Positions 1 to 7,090 of a stretch of DNA of 9,754 bases are shown in pieces. The notes below the pieces were generated by a model. That model did no database searches. It had not been told where the DNA came from and saw only the letters and a list, made by a program, of their open reading frames with translations. The translations under genes and the position numbers were made by a program. The number at the start of each line of letters is the position of its first letter. Position 1 is the first letter of the stretch. Origin of the DNA: an uncultured Senegalimassilia sp. (GTDB lineage Bacteria; Actinomycetota; Coriobacteriia; Coriobacteriales; Eggerthellaceae); contig CAKUJT010000088.1 in assembly GCA_934661765.1 (NCBI GenBank), positions 1-9,754 of the forward strand, in the 5' to 3' direction.

Positions 1-190
1 GGCGATCCGGAAAATACTGCTTGCAGAACTGCTCGAAGACTTCCTCCTGGTTACTCGTCTGAAAGCAGGACAGTACAGGGTTTTCCTCGTTGAACATTGT
101 GCCCATGCGTTCATTGAAGATTTCAGCTGCGTAGAAAAAACCTGCTTGCAATCGTTCTTGTTCATTCGATTTTACCCTTTCACGTCTCAT
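1..190 (-). CDS. Unrecognised protein, N-terminal part only (runs off left edge)
   Basis: An open frame reads leftward from an ATG at 190 to the window edge with no stop, giving about 63 residues beginning MRRERVKSNEQE and rich in Glu, Gln, Phe and Asn. A second in-frame ATG lies at 214, just after an in-frame stop (221-223), so the start must be at one of these or further inside. Neither has a recognisable Shine-Dalgarno sequence, unlike nearly every other gene here. The mix of charged and aromatic residues looks like a soluble folded protein, but I do not recognise the family. Codon third positions are much less GC-rich than in the neighbouring genes, suggesting a different origin, possibly a mobile element or an acquired gene. 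It is transcribed divergently from the response regulator. Confidence covers only its being coding. Confidence 0.5.
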   Translation of the reverse strand, partial: MRRERVKSNEQERLQAGFFYAAEIFNERMGTMFNEENPVLSCFQTSNQEEVFEQFCKQYFPDR

Positions 191-415
191 GCAGCCATCT
201 TCACATGGTATCATATAATATCATTGGAGAGCTGCGTGAGTCCTGACATTGCGTGTCCTATATATCAGATGGGGTCACTTAAAATCTCTTCGGGCAGCCC
301 TCCAGCTTGATGTTATGATGGGTTCAGAATGTGTTTTATGCGGGAAGGTATTTTACAATAGACATTATATACCTGAAATACTGCGATTACAAGGCCCTCC
401 GGCCACAAAGGCGGC
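191..415. other. AT-richer intergenic region between divergent genes
   Basis: No convincing gene or RNA gene is visible here. The stretch is clearly richer in A and T than the operons downstream. It holds short related blocks read on the minus strand (GTGACCCC, AGGACAC and AGGACTCAC between about 235 and 280), which loosely recall the ends of IS3-type insertion sequences, though no partner repeat is visible. It also holds a 6-base inverted repeat, AGGTAT (346-351) and ATACCT (369-374), 17 bases apart, that could be an operator. An in-frame extension of the response regulator back to 331 exists, but it has no ribosome binding site and crosses the likely promoter, so it is treated as noncoding. 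Confidence 0.5.
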
Positions 416-444
416 TTGACAAACGGCTTCTCCTGTGCCATGAT
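416..444 (+). promoter_or_regulatory. Candidate sigma-A promoter for the response regulator/kinase operon
   Basis: A perfect -35 hexamer TTGACA (416-421) is followed after 17 bases by CATGAT (439-444), which matches four of six -10 positions. It is preceded by TGC, giving an extended -10 (TGn) element. Transcription would start near 451, leaving a leader of about 35 bases that contains the GGAGG ribosome binding site (473-477). Position, spacing and the extended -10 all fit a housekeeping promoter. This is a sequence match only. Confidence 0.55.
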
Positions 445-486
445 GGAAAACAGGAAGGCATCCATGCAGTGGGGAGGAAGCGGCCC

Positions 487-2061
487 ATGAATTACAAACT
501 GATGCTCCTGGACGACGAGCCCATCCTTCTGGAGGGACTGGCGCGGCAGACGGACTGGGAGCGCTGCGGCTTCGAGCTGGTGTGCACGGCGCGCCACGGC
601 TTTGACGGAATCGAAAAGTTTCTGGACTATCAGCCGGACGCCATCCTGACGGACATCCGCATGCGGTTCATGAACGGTCTGGATTTCATCCGCCAGGTGC
701 GCCACGTGGACTCCGAGGTGGAAATCGCCGTCATGAGCGCCTACGACGTCTTTGAATACGCCCAGCAGGCCTGTGCGCTGGGCGTTACGGATTATCTGCT
801 GAAGCCCATTCAGGAGCAGCAGCTTTCCGGCGTGCTGGAGAATATGCGCCTGCGGCTGGACAGGCGGCGCTCCATCGCGCAGCGGCTGGAGCAGGTCGGA
901 CGCTATGTTGCGGCGCAGAACAGCGCCATGCAGGCCGTCGCGCGAAAGCGCGTGCTCCTCGGCAGCCGGCAGCCGGAGACGCTGACCTACGCCCAGCTTC
1001 CTCCGCTCCGGCCCGGCGAACGGATTCGGCTGGTGATGCTTCAGAACAACGAGGAACACGATGCGCAGCTGCTGAGCGTCCCGCTGGAAAGCATGTTCGC
1101 GGAGCGCGTCGGCGAGCGCGCGCTGATGCACTGCACCTTCGACAACGGAACCATCTGCACCGCGCTGCGCTCCGCGCCGGGTGCCGGGCCGGAGGACGCA
1201 TGGATCAACGCCTTTCTCGACGACGTGCGCAATTCCACCCGGGAGAACCTGACGGTGACCGTCGGATGCGACGCGGAGAGCTGGGCCGACGTGTCGAAAT
1301 CCTATCGCTCCGCGGAAAGGCAAATGCGCCTGGCGCGCATGCTGGGCATCGTCGGCCTCGCCGCGCTTCCCGCCGCGGAGGAAAGCAGCCGCTATCCCCG
1401 GGAGCTGGAACAGCGGCTTCTGGAGCTGGCCGGTCAGAGCCTGCCGGGGGCGATTGAAAAATGGTTGCAGAGCTTCCGCGCATGGAGCCTCGACCACCCC
1501 GAGCGGTATGTATTCGCCGCCCGAGGCGTCTGCATGAAGCTTTTGCAGCGGCTGGTGGAGCTGGACGAGATCGACCTGACCGCCTGCGAGCAATTCCGCG
1601 TCCGGCTGGAGGCCGCGCTGGCGCTGCCCATGGAGCCGTCTCTGGACCGCCTGGGCGACCTGATGGGGCATCTGTGCGACAGCGCCCGGCGGGAGGGCGG
1701 CGTGGCCAGCGGCTATTTCGACAGAATTATCGCTCAGGTGCGCGCCTACGTCTCGGAGCATCTCGAGGATTCGTCGCTGAACATCCGCGCGGCGGCGGAA
1801 TATGTCCACGTGAGCGCCCCCTATCTGGGCCGCCTGTTTAAGCGCGCGGCGGGTCAGCCCTTCAGCGCCTTCGTCAGCGACGCGCGGCTGGAGCGCTCGC
1901 GGCGGCTGCTGGGCGACCCGGCCATGCGCGTTGGCGATGTGGCCGGCGCGGTGGGCTTTGAAAACCAGAGCTATTTTCAGGTGCTGTTCAAGAAAAAATA
2001 CGGCGTCACGCCCGGCGAATACCGCGCGCGCGGCGCAGGCGGAGGGGGCGGTTCGACATGA
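487..2061 (+). CDS. Response regulator, YesN-like (receiver plus AraC-type DNA-binding domain)
   Basis: Cytoplasmic transcription factor of 524 residues. Residues 1-120 form a CheY-like receiver with the acidic pair Asp9/Asp10, phosphoacceptor Asp56 (in ILTDIRM), Ser84 and Lys106 in the LKP motif. A long linker of about 290 residues, with no motif I can name, follows, as is usual in YesN proteins. Residues from about 415 to 516 form an AraC-type double helix-turn-helix ending in the typical GFENQSYFQVLFKKKYGVTP segment. The start at 487 is preferred because GGGAGGAAG lies nine bases upstream; the frame is open back to 331 but without a ribosome binding site. The stop overlaps the kinase start (ATGA), so the two are co-translated. 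By family precedent it is activated by the partner kinase and controls nearby carbohydrate uptake genes, most simply the operon starting at 3942. The tail is a low-complexity Gly-rich stretch. Confidence 0.95.
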   Translation: MNYKLMLLDDEPILLEGLARQTDWERCGFELVCTARHGFDGIEKFLDYQPDAILTDIRMRFMNGLDFIRQVRHVDSEVEIAVMSAYDVFEYAQQACALGVTDYLLKPIQEQQLSGVLENMRLRLDRRRSIAQRLEQVGRYVAAQNSAMQAVARKRVLLGSRQPETLTYAQLPPLRPGERIRLVMLQNNEEHDAQLLSVPLESMFAERVGERALMHCTFDNGTICTALRSAPGAGPEDAWINAFLDDVRNSTRENLTVTVGCDAESWADVSKSYRSAERQMRLARMLGIVGLAALPAAEESSRYPRELEQRLLELAGQSLPGAIEKWLQSFRAWSLDHPERYVFAARGVCMKLLQRLVELDEIDLTACEQFRVRLEAALALPMEPSLDRLGDLMGHLCDSARREGGVASGYFDRIIAQVRAYVSEHLEDSSLNIRAAAEYVHVSAPYLGRLFKRAAGQPFSAFVSDARLERSRRLLGDPAMRVGDVAGAVGFENQSYFQVLFKKKYGVTPGEYRARGAGGGGGST

Positions 2062-3836
2062 AGGAGCGCCGCGCCGTCCGCTTTCTGTTCGGAGGCATCT
2101 TTCTGCGCATCGCGATCATGTTTCTGGGGGTGCTGGTGTTCTCCAGCGCCATCGTGCTGTTCTTCATGAACAGCGTTTTCCAGAAAAAGACGTTCGAGGA
2201 GACGCTACGAAGCCAGAGCTATTCCGTGCTCCAGCTGCAGAACGGGCTGGACGCGTATCTGGAAAGTGTCGACCAGCTGACGCTGGGACTGGTCTACAAC
2301 GGCAGCGTCCAGAGCATGCTTCAGGGGAAGGTTCCCGACCCCTACACGATGATCGCGCTGCTCGACGCCAGCGCCCGGCGGGAAAACCTGTACCTCCTGC
2401 TGGCCGACGGCTACGGGCGCGTCTACACCTCATCCAACGTCATGGTTCCCATCAAATCCACAGAGCCGCTGACGCGCACGAGTCTCTACGCAGATATGCA
2501 GGAAAGCTACGCCTCGCTGCAGTGGGCGCTGTGCCCGAGCACCCTGCTGACCGCTCAGTCCGCCTTCCACGAAGAGTGGATGCTCACGGCAGGCCGTCAG
2601 GCGCGCCATCTGGACCAGTCCGTGCCGGCAGGCTGCGTCGTCGTGCAGATCTTTCCTTCGGCGCTGACCGCGAGGATGCAGGATCCGCTGATGCGCAGCG
2701 ACGCGCGCTATCTGCTGCTGGACGCGCGCGGCCGGGTGGTCTACGACAGCCTTTCCCAGTTCACCGTCGGCGACGCGCTGAACGCGCCGACGCTGATGCG
2801 CCGCGTCGCGAACGGCGAGAAGAGCTATTTCGGCGATGCGGAGCTGGGCAGTCAGCTGTACGTCTTCGGCCGGACGCGCAGCGCGGGGCTGACCCTGATC
2901 TCATGCCTGCCCGACGCTTCGGTATACGGCGCGCCGATGGAGCTGTTCCCCATGCTGCTGCGGGCGACGGCGCTGGGCACGGTGGTCGCGCTGGCGCTGG
3001 CGCTGTTTTTCTCGATGTATTTCTCCCGGCCCATCATGGAGCTGGTTCTGGCCATGCGCCAGGTGCGCGGCGGCGATTTCTCCGTGCGCATCCGTCCCCG
3101 GCATCGCGACGAGCTGGGCGAGCTGGCCTACACCTTTAACGCCATGACCCGGGACATGGACGCACTGATGGAGCAGACCAAGCGGGATCAGCGCGAGCTG
3201 CAATCCGCCGAATTCAACGCGCTGATCTATCAGATCAACCCCCATTTCATCTACAACACGCTGGACAACATCAACATCCTCGCACGGCTGAGCAATGACC
3301 GGCGCATGTCCACAATGATTACCGAGCTGTCCAAGCTGCTGCGCATCACCCTCTCCGGCGGCAAAGAGGTCGTGTCCGTTCAGCACGAGCTGACTCACGT
3401 GGGCAGCTATCTGCGCATCATGCAGCTGCGCAGCGAGGATCTGTTCGACTACGAGATCGTCTGCCCGCAGCCGCTGGAGGAAATTCAGATTCTGAAGGTC
3501 ATTTTACAGCCCATTGCCGAAAACGCCATCCAGCACGGCCTGGAATTCACAGAAACCGGCGGCTTCATCCGGGTTTCCGCCAGCGCCCAGGGCGCACATC
3601 TGGTGCTGCGCGTGGAGGACAACGGCATGGGTATGGACCCGTACGACGCGAACCGCCTGCTGGAAAAGCTGGAGAACAACCGCTTCAGCGAGGACGAAAA
3701 GCGGGGCATCGGCCTGAGAAACGTCTGGCGCAGGCTGAAAATCTTCTACGGCGACAGCGGCTTCCGGCTGCGTTTTCTGTCCTCGGAGCTGGGCGGGCTC
3801 GCGGTGGAAATCGCGCTGCATAACGTCATTCCCTAA
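2058..3836 (+). CDS. Sensor histidine kinase, YesM-like
   Basis: Membrane histidine kinase of 592 residues, partner of the regulator upstream. A first membrane helix (about 14-37) and a second (about 297-321) bracket an extracytoplasmic region of about 260 residues, likely a Cache-type sensor; the ligand is not evident. A HAMP segment follows (about 318-370). The His_kinase (PF06580) domain carries the family motif INPHFIYNTLDNI, with phosphoacceptor His396. The ATPase domain shows the N box (Asn489 in IAENAIQHGL), the G1 box DNGMGM (from Asp521) and the G2 box GIGL (550-553). This is the LytS/YesM arrangement, distinct from the EnvZ type. Its ATG overlaps the regulator's TGA by four bases and has GGAGGGGG nine bases upstream. 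The inferred role is sensing an extracellular sugar or oligosaccharide, perhaps together with the binding protein encoded next. Confidence 0.95.
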   Translation: MKERRAVRFLFGGIFLRIAIMFLGVLVFSSAIVLFFMNSVFQKKTFEETLRSQSYSVLQLQNGLDAYLESVDQLTLGLVYNGSVQSMLQGKVPDPYTMIALLDASARRENLYLLLADGYGRVYTSSNVMVPIKSTEPLTRTSLYADMQESYASLQWALCPSTLLTAQSAFHEEWMLTAGRQARHLDQSVPAGCVVVQIFPSALTARMQDPLMRSDARYLLLDARGRVVYDSLSQFTVGDALNAPTLMRRVANGEKSYFGDAELGSQLYVFGRTRSAGLTLISCLPDASVYGAPMELFPMLLRATALGTVVALALALFFSMYFSRPIMELVLAMRQVRGGDFSVRIRPRHRDELGELAYTFNAMTRDMDALMEQTKRDQRELQSAEFNALIYQINPHFIYNTLDNINILARLSNDRRMSTMITELSKLLRITLSGGKEVVSVQHELTHVGSYLRIMQLRSEDLFDYEIVCPQPLEEIQILKVILQPIAENAIQHGLEFTETGGFIRVSASAQGAHLVLRVEDNGMGMDPYDANRLLEKLENNRFSEDEKRGIGLRNVWRRLKIFYGDSGFRLRFLSSELGGLAVEIALHNVIP

Positions 3837-3855
3837 TCAAACCGTTATTATTTAT

Positions 3856-3898
3856 AAAAAAAGCATTCGATTTTGAAAGAAATATCGAATGCTTTTTT
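3856..3898 (+). terminator. Intrinsic terminator after the two-component operon
   Basis: The arms GCATTCGAT (3863-3871) and ATCGAATGC (3884-3892) pair perfectly around a 12-base loop, and flanking A and T tracts can lengthen the stem by six A-U pairs. The stem is followed by six Ts (3893-3898). The symmetric A and T tracts mean it could also stop transcripts on the minus strand. It begins 20 bases after the kinase stop codon and separates the regulatory pair from the transporter operon. Confidence 0.93.
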
Positions 3899-3906
3899 GT
3901 TATAAT
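3898..3906 (+). promoter_or_regulatory. Extended -10 promoter of the transporter operon
   Basis: TGTTATAAT gives a perfect TATAAT (3901-3906) with the TGn extension at 3898-3900, sharing its first T with the terminator's T tract. No good -35 hexamer sits 16-18 bases upstream; that place is the terminator loop and descending arm. The nearest -35-like match, TTGAAA (3873-3878), is 22 bases away, which is too far. A promoter with a good -10 and poor -35 fits one that depends on an activator, here plausibly the YesN-like regulator. The activator link is inference. Confidence 0.6.
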
Positions 3907-3941
3907 AATCCCGTCAAGCAAAACTGAAGGAGGTTTTCCCC

Positions 3942-5249
3942 ATGCGCAAGATTGTTTCCCTGCTGCTGACACTCTGTCTGCTGCTCACCTGCGGCGCCGC
4001 CCTGGCCGAGGAGCCGGTCAAGGTGACCATTCTGCACAGCGCCGGCGGCAACGACTCTCACATTGAGGAATGGCGCGAGCAGGTCGCCCGCTTTGAGGCG
4101 TCCGTCGACGGCGCCATCGACGTGGAAACCGAGGAGATTCCCGGCGTTTCCGTGGATGTGCGCACCAAGTACAAGATGCTCAACGCCGCCAACAATCTGC
4201 CCACCATCGTCACCGATCTGGGCGCGGAGCCGGCCTTCGCGGATCTGTTGATTTCGAACCATCGACTGCTCAACCTCGCGCCCTACATCCTCGAGGACGA
4301 GGCGCTGATGAGCGTGCTGCTGGACAAGAGCGTCGCCTTCAACACCGAGGAGGACGGCGCGATCTACACCTTCCCCTCGGCGTCAACCGAATACACCGGC
4401 ATCTACTACAACACCGAGCTGTTCGCCAAGGCCGGAATTGAGAAATTCCCGGAGACCTGGGACGAGTTCTGGGCCGCCTGCGACGCGCTTCAGGCCATCG
4501 GCGTAGCGCCTCTGGCGCTGCACACCACGGAGACCGGCTGGTGCCCCATGCTGATCGCCACCGCCTATGCCGCGACGCAGAGCGAGGAAAACCTCGCCTT
4601 CCTGAACACCTATTTCCCGTCGGACTTTGACGTTCCGGCCATGGCGGATATTGCCATGTGCCTGCAGAAGCTGTTCACCTACACCACCGCGGACGCCGTG
4701 GGCGGCACCTATTCCCTGGCCTCCAACAACTTCTGCGCCGGCCGCGCGGCCATGATCGCCAACGGCCCCTGGATGGCCGAGTCCTTCTACGACACCACCT
4801 ACGCGCCCGAGGGCTTCCATGAGAAGGTGGCCTACGCCACCTATCCCTGCGGCGCGATGATCTCCAACAGCGGCGAAAACCGCGGCTACGCCATCTCCAT
4901 GGACGCCACCGAGGATGAGCAGATGGCTGCGATCGAGTTCATCAAGTTCCTGTACACCCGCGAAGAGATCATCGCCAACAACCTGCTGCTGGGCTCCATG
5001 AGCGAAAAGGTTCCCTTTACCGACGAGGAGAAGGCCCTGCTCAACCCCATCCTGCAGACCTACGCGGAGGCTGTCGAAAACGTGAAGGTCACGCTGCCCC
5101 GCTATCAGGGCAAGTGGGACTCCGTCGTGCAGACGGAGGTCATCGAGCAGGAGCTGCCGAACCTGGCCACGGGCAGCATCACGCCCGAGGAGTTCGTCGC
5201 CAAGATGACCGAGGGCGCGCAGCGCTATCTGGCACAGACCGCAGGCTGA
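3942..5249 (+). CDS. Extracellular sugar-binding protein of an ABC importer (family 1)
   Basis: Captures substrate outside the membrane and delivers it to the two permeases encoded downstream. The protein has 435 residues, normal for family 1 carbohydrate-binding proteins (PF01547/PF13416). The N-terminus is a signal peptide: Arg-Lys, a Leu-rich core, then ALA followed by EE, suggesting signal peptidase I cleavage after Ala22. Cys17 in LLTCG does not fit a standard lipobox because Thr precedes the Cys, so lipid attachment is doubtful. Family hallmarks include GIYYNTELF (from residue 153), followed by the PETWDEFW segment, and ANGPWM (from about 273). The ribosome binding site AAGGAGG (3927-3933) sits eight bases before the ATG. 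It is the first gene of the operon and is followed by an intercistronic stem-loop. The substrate cannot be read from the sequence; oligosaccharides or plant or host glycans are typical. Confidence 0.93.
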   Translation: MRKIVSLLLTLCLLLTCGAALAEEPVKVTILHSAGGNDSHIEEWREQVARFEASVDGAIDVETEEIPGVSVDVRTKYKMLNAANNLPTIVTDLGAEPAFADLLISNHRLLNLAPYILEDEALMSVLLDKSVAFNTEEDGAIYTFPSASTEYTGIYYNTELFAKAGIEKFPETWDEFWAACDALQAIGVAPLALHTTETGWCPMLIATAYAATQSEENLAFLNTYFPSDFDVPAMADIAMCLQKLFTYTTADAVGGTYSLASNNFCAGRAAMIANGPWMAESFYDTTYAPEGFHEKVAYATYPCGAMISNSGENRGYAISMDATEDEQMAAIEFIKFLYTREEIIANNLLLGSMSEKVPFTDEEKALLNPILQTYAEAVENVKVTLPRYQGKWDSVVQTEVIEQELPNLATGSITPEEFVAKMTEGAQRYLAQTAG

Positions 5250-5277
5250 TCGAAAGGGCAGGCCGAAGCACCATCGC

Positions 5278-5301
5278 GCAGGGCGGCGACGTTCGCCCTG
5301 C
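5278..5301 (+). other. Intercistronic stem-loop between binding protein and permease genes
   Basis: GCAGGGCG (5278-5285) pairs perfectly with CGCCCTGC (5294-5301) around an eight-base loop, within the 82-base gap before the first permease. No T tract follows, so it is not a standard terminator. Structures at this point in binding-protein transport operons often protect the upstream mRNA or cause partial termination, making the binding protein more abundant than the permeases. That role is inferred from position. Confidence 0.65.
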
Positions 5302-5331
5302 ATTGCTTTCAAGGAAGGGTGAAATACAGCA

Positions 5332-6216
5332 ATGAAGCAGCGTACCCTGAAATGGATCTGGCTGTTTCTGTCCCCTGCGCTCGTCGTCTATCTGACCATT
5401 TTTCTCTATCCGCTGCTTTCGGTGTTCGTCACCAGCTTCACCGACTGGAACGGCTTCAACGCGCCGCGCTTCATCGGTCTGAAGAACTACTCTCAGCTCT
5501 TTCAGAATGCAAATTTCCAGCAGTCGCTGAAAAACTCGCTGATCTGGGCGGTGTACGCCGTGGTGGTACACGTTCCCTTCGGCGTACTGGTCGCGCTGGT
5601 TCTAGCGAAAAAGATGCGCGGCTGGCGCTTCGTCCGCGCCGTGTTCATGCTGCCGAACGTCATCGCGTCCTCAGCCATCGCACTGCTGTTTACCTTTATC
5701 TACAAGCCTCAGGAGGGCATTCTCAATTCGCTGATCCGCGCCGTCGGCTTTTCCAATTTCCAGCACAACTGGCTGTACAGCACGGACACTGCCTTTACGG
5801 CCGTGACCATGATCTGGCTGTTCTACGCGGCGGTGGTCACGCTGATTACGCTGGCAGAGCTGCTGAGCGTTCCAGGCGAGCTGTTCGAGGCCGCGCGCAT
5901 CGACGGCGCGAACACCTGGCAGATCGACTGGTACATCAATCTGCCCCTGCTTCGGAAGATCATCGGCACCAGCATGGTCATCGCCGTGACCTCCGTGTTC
6001 AAGAAATTCGACATCGTGTACATGACCACCAACGGCGGCCCCGGCAATGCCACAATGACCCTGTCGGTCATGATGGTCAACGCCATCACCAACACCATGA
6101 GCTACGGCTACGCCAACGCCATCGGCGTAATCCTGATCGTGATGGGAGTGGTCACGATGCGGCTGTGCAGCCGGGTGTTCCGGATGGACAGGAGCTCTTA
6201 CAGAGGGGAGGCGTGA
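5332..6216 (+). CDS. Sugar ABC transporter permease, UgpA/MalF-like
   Basis: Inner component of a carbohydrate importer, 294 residues with about six membrane helices and the usual MalF/UgpA-type short N-terminus (a Leu/Val-rich first helix, then TSFTDWNGF). The cytoplasmic EAA loop that docks the ATPase is present: EAA at 186-188 and Gly192 in the segment ELFEAARIDGA, followed by a LPLL turn. The match is to the binding-protein-dependent permease domain (PF00528), COG1175 type. A ribosome binding site AAGGAAGGGTG (5311-5321) lies about ten bases before the ATG. The last codons hold the ribosome binding site of the next permease, and the two genes are separated by two bases. It would pair with that permease to form the channel. 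Confidence 0.93.
   Translation: MKQRTLKWIWLFLSPALVVYLTIFLYPLLSVFVTSFTDWNGFNAPRFIGLKNYSQLFQNANFQQSLKNSLIWAVYAVVVHVPFGVLVALVLAKKMRGWRFVRAVFMLPNVIASSAIALLFTFIYKPQEGILNSLIRAVGFSNFQHNWLYSTDTAFTAVTMIWLFYAAVVTLITLAELLSVPGELFEAARIDGANTWQIDWYINLPLLRKIIGTSMVIAVTSVFKKFDIVYMTTNGGPGNATMTLSVMMVNAITNTMSYGYANAIGVILIVMGVVTMRLCSRVFRMDRSSYRGEA
6205..6211 (+). promoter_or_regulatory. Ribosome binding site that fixes the GTG start of the second permease
   Basis: GGGGAGG lies inside the last codons of the first permease. Two in-frame GTG codons follow, at 6213 and 6219. The first is only one base away, too close to be used, while the second is seven bases away, which is ideal. The start is therefore set at 6219, and its position two bases after the upstream stop suggests coupled translation. 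Confidence 0.75.
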
Positions 6217-6218
6217 GC

Positions 6219-7070
6219 GTGAGCGCGCCGAAGCACAGAGTCCGGCACTATGCCGCCGGAACCTATCTCGTCTGCTATCTGGTCATGGCGTTTGTCGTGG
6301 TCATCTGCGTGTTTCCCATGGTCTGGCTGCTGCTGTCCTCGTTCAAGACCAATATGGAGGTGCTGGAATCGGCGTTCAGTCTTCCCCGAACGCCCTCCTT
6401 CCGGGGCTATCGCGAGGCCATGGAGATTTCCAGAATCCATCTGCGCTACGGAACCTCCATCACCGTGGCCGGCCTTTCCACGCTGTTTGCGCTGATTATC
6501 TTTTCCATGGCCGGCTATGCGCTGGCGCGGTTCGATTTCAAGGGCCGCGGCCTGGTCTATGCGGCGCTGCTCTCGTCGCTGCTCGTGCCCGGCGACGCGA
6601 TGATTCAGCCGATCTACGGGCTGATCCACCGTCTGGGACTGTACGACACCAAGGCGGCGCTGATTATCGTCTACACGGCGTTCGCCATGCCCACGGCGCT
6701 GTTCCTGCTCCGCAGCAGCTTTGCGGACATTCCGAGGGAGATGGAGGAAGCGGCTTACGTCGAGGGATGCGGCTTCTTCTACACCTTTGTGAAGATCATG
6801 GTTCCGCTGGTGAAGCCCGCCGTGGTCGCCGTAACGGTGCTGACCTTCATCGCCAACTGGAACGAGCTGCTCTATGCCCTTCTGCTGACGTCCAGCGAAA
6901 AAAACCGCACGCTGCCGCTGATGCTGAAGTACTTCACGTCCAGCTTTTCGTTCAATTATCCGGCCATGTTCGCCGCGATGGTCATGTACATCGCGCCGAG
7001 CATCCTGATCTACATTCTGCTGCAGGAGCAGATCATGACGAGCATGGTCGTCGGCGCAGTCAAGGGATAA
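6219..7070 (+). CDS. Sugar ABC transporter permease, UgpE/MalG/AraQ-like
   Basis: Second membrane subunit of the carbohydrate importer, 283 residues with about six helices, COG0395 type. The family pattern is clear: an early helix followed by WLLLSSFKTNMEV, a central LLVPGDAMIQPIYGL segment, and the EAA loop at 177-179 with Gly183, ending in the MVPLVKPAV turn. The C-terminus has the common LQEQIMTSMVVGAVKG ending of MalG-like permeases. It starts with GTG. The frame is open far upstream through the first permease, but that part is out of frame with real coding. No ATPase gene follows, so the transporter must borrow a shared ATPase (MsmX/UgpC type) encoded elsewhere. Confidence 0.93.
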   Translation: MSAPKHRVRHYAAGTYLVCYLVMAFVVVICVFPMVWLLLSSFKTNMEVLESAFSLPRTPSFRGYREAMEISRIHLRYGTSITVAGLSTLFALIIFSMAGYALARFDFKGRGLVYAALLSSLLVPGDAMIQPIYGLIHRLGLYDTKAALIIVYTAFAMPTALFLLRSSFADIPREMEEAAYVEGCGFFYTFVKIMVPLVKPAVVAVTVLTFIANWNELLYALLLTSSEKNRTLPLMLKYFTSSFSFNYPAMFAAMVMYIAPSILIYILLQEQIMTSMVVGAVKG

Positions 7071-7090
7071 AAAAACAACGGAGGTGCACT

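Noticed and set aside
313..1809. Long minus-strand open frame of 498 codons antisense to the response regulator
   Set aside because: The plus strand encodes an unmistakable receiver and AraC domain. The antisense frame is a product of GC-rich codon bias, is rich in Gln, His, Arg and Ala, and has no recognisable domain or ribosome binding site.
1931..3139. Plus-strand frame of 402 codons overlapping the histidine kinase
   Set aside because: Arg/Ala-rich out-of-frame translation of the kinase gene, with no motif.
4383..5312. Minus-strand open frame of 309 codons antisense to the sugar-binding protein gene
   Set aside because: It is rich in Gly, Val, Leu, His and Arg with no domain, and the plus-strand frame is a clear family 1 binding protein.
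5319..6218. Upstream extension of the second permease through the first permease gene
   Set aside because: It has shadow composition (Arg/His/Ala-rich) until residue similarity to permeases begins after 6219. The ribosome binding site at 6205-6211 fixes the GTG start.
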